DNA from: Hyphomicrobium_A sp943371625
GTDB taxonomy: Bacteria; Pseudomonadota; Alphaproteobacteria; Rhizobiales; Hyphomicrobiaceae
Assembly: GCA_943371625.1 (NCBI GenBank)
Contig: CALRVN010000162.1
Coordinates: forward strand, 1 to 8,627
Length of the DNA stretch: 8,627 nucleotides
Reading direction: 5' to 3'
Below are positions 5,976 through 8,627 of the stretch, piece after piece. A program made the position numbers and the translations under genes. Position 1 is the stretch's first letter; every line of letters begins with the position of its first letter. Under the pieces are notes generated by a model. It had not been told where the DNA came from. It searched no databases and worked only from the letters and a program-made list of their open reading frames with translations.

Positions 5976-7025
5976 ATGAAAACTTCATTCATCTCGACCA
6001 GTTCGCTCTCGGCCTCCACCCGTCACTCGCTGGCGAAGGTGCAGCAGGAGCTCGCCGACTCGCTGAAGGAAATGGATACCGGCCGCTATGCCGACGTGGG
6101 CAGAACTCTCGGCTACCGCACCGGCGATGCCATCTCCTTGCGTCAGGAGCACGCGCGCCTGACCACCATGATCGAGACCAACTCGCTCGTTGCCACGCGC
6201 ATCAAGACCACGCAGTCGACCATCGACAATCTGGTCGAGAACGCGCAGGACTTCTCCAAGCAGCTGCTCGGCTACCGCATCGGTGGCACCAATGCCATCG
6301 GCGCCCAGACCGATGCCAAGAGCCGGCTCGACGGCTTCCTAGATCAGATGAACAGGTCGTTCGGCAGCGGCTATCTCTTCGCCGGAGTGAATTCCGACGT
6401 GAAGCCGCTTGCCGATTATTTCGACACGCCGACGCCGGCCAATCGCCAGGCCGTGGCCGACGCCTTCTTCGCCGAGTTCGGAATGACCCAGTCGGACCCG
6501 AACGTCGTCAATATCAGCGCGACCGACATGCAGTCGTTCCTCGACACCACATTCGCTGATCTCTTCGCCGATCCGGCCTGGGGCAACGATTGGTCCTCAG
6601 CTTCGACGCAGAACATGCGCAGCCGCATCTCGACGAGCGAGCTGATCGAGACGTCGACGAATGCCAACGAGTCCGCCTTCCGCAAGCTGGCGATGGCCTA
6701 CACGATGGTCGCCGACCTCGGAACCGCAGCGCTCGGCCAGCCGGCCTACGAGGTCGTTGTCGACCAGGCTACCCGCGTCGTGAACGAGGCGATCCAGCAG
6801 CTCGGCGATGTGCAGTCGATACTCGGCATTTCCGAGCAGCGGGTGAAGGACGCGAGCGATCGCATGTCCGTTCAGATCGACATTCTGGAAACCCACGTGA
6901 CGACGCTCGAAGGGGTCGACCCCAACGAAGCCGCAACGCGGGTAAGTCAGCTGCTCACGCAGATGGAAACATCGTACGCGCTCACGTCGCGCATCATGAG
7001 TCTCAGCATTCTCAACTATCTCTGA
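5976..7025 (+). CDS. flgL: Hook-filament junction protein FlgL (HAP3)
   Basis: FlgL forms the second junction ring, on which flagellin assembles. The 349-residue product has flagellin-like ends. The N-terminal helix pair runs from SSLSASTRHSLAKVQQELAD through TIDNLVENAQDFSKQLLG (about 85-105). The middle is a hypervariable insert (about 115-230) with the landmark GYLFAGVNSD. The C-terminal helices carry IQQLGDVQSILGISEQRVKD and end in SYALTSRIMSLSILNYL, the family's usual terminus. GGTGAGG, overlapping the flgK stop codon, provides the ribosome binding site, so translation is probably coupled to flgK. A 44-bp gap with no evident promoter separates it from flaF. Confidence 0.95.
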   Translation: MKTSFISTSSLSASTRHSLAKVQQELADSLKEMDTGRYADVGRTLGYRTGDAISLRQEHARLTTMIETNSLVATRIKTTQSTIDNLVENAQDFSKQLLGYRIGGTNAIGAQTDAKSRLDGFLDQMNRSFGSGYLFAGVNSDVKPLADYFDTPTPANRQAVADAFFAEFGMTQSDPNVVNISATDMQSFLDTTFADLFADPAWGNDWSSASTQNMRSRISTSELIETSTNANESAFRKLAMAYTMVADLGTAALGQPAYEVVVDQATRVVNEAIQQLGDVQSILGISEQRVKDASDRMSVQIDILETHVTTLEGVDPNEAATRVSQLLTQMETSYALTSRIMSLSILNYL

Positions 7026-7069
7026 CGCCACAACACGACGCGCAACCCAATCGCAGCCGAGAATATAAA

Positions 7070-7417
7070 ATGTATCAATTTCCATATGCCGACGTGCTCG
7101 AGAACAGCCCGAAGGTCGCTCGCGAGCGCGAACGTCAGGTGTTCGAACGGTGTCTGGATCTGTTCAGGGCAGCCGACGCGAAGGGCACCGGCTCGGCCGA
7201 GGCGACGGAGGCGCTCAGCTTCTGCCGCCGCATGTGGGCGACGCTGCTCGAGGATCTCGCCAGCCCCGACAACGCTCTGCCCAAGGAGCTGCGCGCCGAG
7301 ATCATCTCCATCGGGCTTTGGGTCATTCGCGAGTCCGAGAACATTCGCCTCGGCACCTCGTCCGACTTCAAGCCTCTGATCGAGGTCACGACCGCGCTCT
7401 ACGAAGGTCTGCAATGA
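7070..7417 (+). CDS. flaF: Flagellar biosynthesis regulator FlaF
   Basis: FlaF is an alphaproteobacterial flagellar regulator. In Caulobacter it is needed for flagellin production and acts opposite to FlbT. The 115-residue product is mostly helical and shows family features: the N-terminal YQFPYADVLENSP, then RERQVFERCLDLF, the central ALSFCRRMWATLLEDL, and near the C-terminus LRAEIISIGLWVIRESENI. Length is normal for the family. I chose the ATG at 7070 because the protein starts there with the family N-terminus; an in-frame upstream extension would run into flgL in another frame. The Shine-Dalgarno is poor (GAGAA). Its stop overlaps the flbT start in an ATGA junction, so the two antagonistic regulators are likely made in step. 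Confidence 0.93.
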   Translation: MYQFPYADVLENSPKVARERERQVFERCLDLFRAADAKGTGSAEATEALSFCRRMWATLLEDLASPDNALPKELRAEIISIGLWVIRESENIRLGTSSDFKPLIEVTTALYEGLQ

Positions 7418-7851
7418 AAAAGCTGCAGATATCTCTAAAGCCGGGCGAGCGCATCTACGTCAATGGCGCGGTGCTCAAGGTCGACCGCAAGGTGTCGATC
7501 GAGTTTCTCAACGACGTCACCTTCCTGCTTGAGCACCACGTCCTCCAGGCCGACGACACGCGCACCCCGCTGCGTCAGCTCTACTTCGTCATCCAGACGG
7601 TTCTGATAGACCCGGCCAACAGCGCCGTGGCGCACCGGATGTTCTCCGACACGTTCGAATCTCTCTCGCTGTCGTTCGACAATCCGGCCATCCGCCAGAA
7701 TCTCGCCGACGTTCGTGACTTCTTCGACCGCGGGCGTTTCTTCGATGCGCTCAAGCTGCTTCGTACCCTCTTCCCGATCGAGGACGCGATCCTCGGTCAG
7801 AAGGCGCGCGCGGAGCTCGATCGCACAGACAAGCAATACGAGGTCAACTGA
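7414..7851 (+). CDS. flbT: Flagellin post-transcriptional regulator FlbT
   Basis: FlbT is an RNA-linked regulator. In Caulobacter it binds the flagellin mRNA leader and promotes its decay; in Brucella it is reported as an activator of flagellin. The 145-residue product shows the family core: LKPGERIYVNGAVLKVDRKV at about 8-27 (beta-rich start), FLNDVTFLLEHHVLQ, and TPLRQLYFVIQTVLIDP. A helical C-terminal half follows, with IRQNLADVRDFFDRGRFFDA and LRTLFPIEDAIL. Length is typical. It starts inside the last codons of flaF (ATGA overlap, GAAGG seven bases or so upstream). It ends in TGATG, sharing one base with the flgD start. This sets it in a chain of translationally coupled genes. Confidence 0.95.
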   Translation: MKKLQISLKPGERIYVNGAVLKVDRKVSIEFLNDVTFLLEHHVLQADDTRTPLRQLYFVIQTVLIDPANSAVAHRMFSDTFESLSLSFDNPAIRQNLADVRDFFDRGRFFDALKLLRTLFPIEDAILGQKARAELDRTDKQYEVN

Positions 7852-8267
7852 TGCAAGTCCCTTCGACGACCAATTCGACATCGGCGGCGATGCAGAGCAA
7901 CACCGCGACCGCCCAGTCGAAAACGCCCTCCACCGCCTCGCTCGACTACACGGCGTTCCTCCGGCTGCTGATCGCCCAGATGCAGAACCAGGACCCGACC
8001 AACCCTACCGACCCGGCCCAGTGGATGGGTCAGATCGCTTCGTTCTCGAACGTCGAGCAGTCGATCCAAGCGAACAACAAGCTCGAGTCGCTAATGACGT
8101 CGATGTCCCTGTCGCAGGCCGATAGCCTGATCGGACGCACGATCACGTCGGAGGACGGCAGCGTCAACGGCAAGATCAAGTCCATCAGCATCGTCTCGGG
8201 AGGGACGGTTGCGGTCCTCGAGAACGGCGACAAGATCTTCCTCGGCGCCGGCCTGAACATCACCTGA
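7851..8267 (+). CDS. flgD: Hook-capping (basal-body rod modification) protein FlgD, short form
   Basis: FlgD sits at the tip of the growing hook and is needed for FlgE polymerisation. The 138-residue product has a low-complexity Ser/Thr/Gln/Ala N-terminus (about 1-28) and then the conserved FlgD core: DYTAFLRLLIAQMQNQDPTN, DPAQWMGQIASFSNVEQS and the LIGRTI segment. It ends after a short beta-rich region with ENGDKIFLG. Enterobacterial FlgD is about 230 residues with Fn3 and Tudor-like domains, most of which are missing here. Short forms are usual in rhizobia as far as I recall, so I do not call this truncated. GAGGT six bases upstream serves as the ribosome binding site. Both ends overlap neighbours by one base (TGATG). 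Confidence 0.93.
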   Translation: MQVPSTTNSTSAAMQSNTATAQSKTPSTASLDYTAFLRLLIAQMQNQDPTNPTDPAQWMGQIASFSNVEQSIQANNKLESLMTSMSLSQADSLIGRTITSEDGSVNGKIKSISIVSGGTVAVLENGDKIFLGAGLNIT

Positions 8268-8533
8268 TGAACCAGGCAGACGCCCTCGACCTCGTCCAGG
8301 CCGCGATCTGGACCATCATCGTTGCCTCGAGCCCCGCCGTGGTCGCCGCCATGGCGGTCGGCATCGTCATCGCCCTGCTCCAGGCCCTGACCCAGATCCA
8401 GGAAATCACGCTCACCTTCATTCCCAAGATCATCGCCACGTTGCTGGTCACCTCGCTGATGGCGCCCTTCATCGGCACCGTGATCTACGCTTTCGCCGAG
8501 CAGATCTACGGCCGCATCCAGAACGGATTTTAG
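8267..8533 (+). CDS. fliQ: Flagellar export gate protein FliQ
   Basis: FliQ is an inner-membrane part of the FliPQR export gate, through which hook and filament subunits leave the cytoplasm. The 88-residue length is exactly typical. Two hydrophobic helices (about 16-38 and 52-75) flank the conserved loop QALTQIQEITLTFIPK, the strongest family signature. The ATG is taken at 8267, sharing one base with the flgD stop (TGATG). No Shine-Dalgarno is visible, so translation by re-initiation from flgD is likely. A 74-bp gap follows before the next start codon. Confidence 0.95.
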   Translation: MNQADALDLVQAAIWTIIVASSPAVVAAMAVGIVIALLQALTQIQEITLTFIPKIIATLLVTSLMAPFIGTVIYAFAEQIYGRIQNGF

Positions 8534-8607
8534 GGGCCACGGTCCCGAGAGGGCACCTTCGCGCAAGCTTCGCCGGCTAACCCTTTCCGACTTATTTGGG
8601 GGAGGCT

Positions 8608-8627
8608 ATGGCCGATTCTGTCGTCAC
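8608..8627 (+). CDS. flhA: Start of probable flagellar export protein FlhA (cut off by window end)
   Basis: Only six full codons (MADSVV) and part of a seventh are in the window. An unusually strong purine run, GGGGGAGG at 8598-8605, lies just two bases before the ATG. The identity comes from context: in Hyphomicrobiales fliQ is normally followed by flhA. The visible residues neither support nor oppose it. Confidence 0.6.

Noticed and set aside
8534..8607. Terminator or small gene between fliQ and flhA
   Set aside because: Only a weak GGG/CCC pairing is visible and there is no T-run; no start codon with an open frame fits. I see only the flhA ribosome binding site at its end.

Overview
The window looks like part of a chromosome from an alphaproteobacterium of the order Hyphomicrobiales (rhizobia/Brucella relatives). 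Two things support this: the overall high GC, and the gene order ftcR/rem-like regulator, flgE, flgK, flgL, flaF, flbT, flgD, fliQ, (flhA), which is the characteristic late-flagellar arrangement of that order. FlaF and FlbT are themselves alphaproteobacterial flagellar regulators. I cannot assign a genus.

Layout. Positions 2-808 (+) hold the 3' part of an unrecognised gene whose product has a membrane segment followed by a soluble tail. Its stop codon overlaps the stop of the first of three minus-strand genes. Those are a small GlsB/YeaQ/YmgE-like membrane protein (805-1071), a 66-aa single-span membrane protein (1185-1385), and a 243-aa membrane protein ending in a BamE/SmpA-OmlA-like domain (1491-2222). 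A divergent intergenic region (2223-2450) follows, rich in short palindromes. To its right everything reads on the plus strand: an OmpR-family orphan response regulator of the FtcR/Rem type (2451-3122), then a tight cluster for the hook (flgE), the hook-filament junction (flgK, flgL), filament regulation (flaF, flbT), hook capping (flgD) and the export gate (fliQ). The first seven codons of a probable flhA close the window.

How the genes work together. The FtcR-like protein is expected to switch on flagellar genes. Its receiver has lost the usual phosphorylation residues, so it probably works without a canonical phosphorelay. FlgD caps the growing hook while FlgE subunits polymerise. FlgK and FlgL then form the junction to the filament. 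FlaF and FlbT set flagellin output. FliQ, with FlhA, belongs to the export apparatus that secretes these subunits. From flaF to fliQ the reading frames overlap by 4, 1 and 1 bases, which implies translational coupling.

The flagellar half is well-known biology. The less ordinary items are the stacked palindromes and the start-codon hairpin before ftcR, a hairpin just before the flgE ribosome binding site, the fused or mis-started BamE-like protein with an internal lipobox-like site, and the block of uncharacterised membrane genes next to the operon. I saw no convincing new defence, mobile or RNA-guided system, and no tRNA, rRNA, CRISPR array or insertion sequence.
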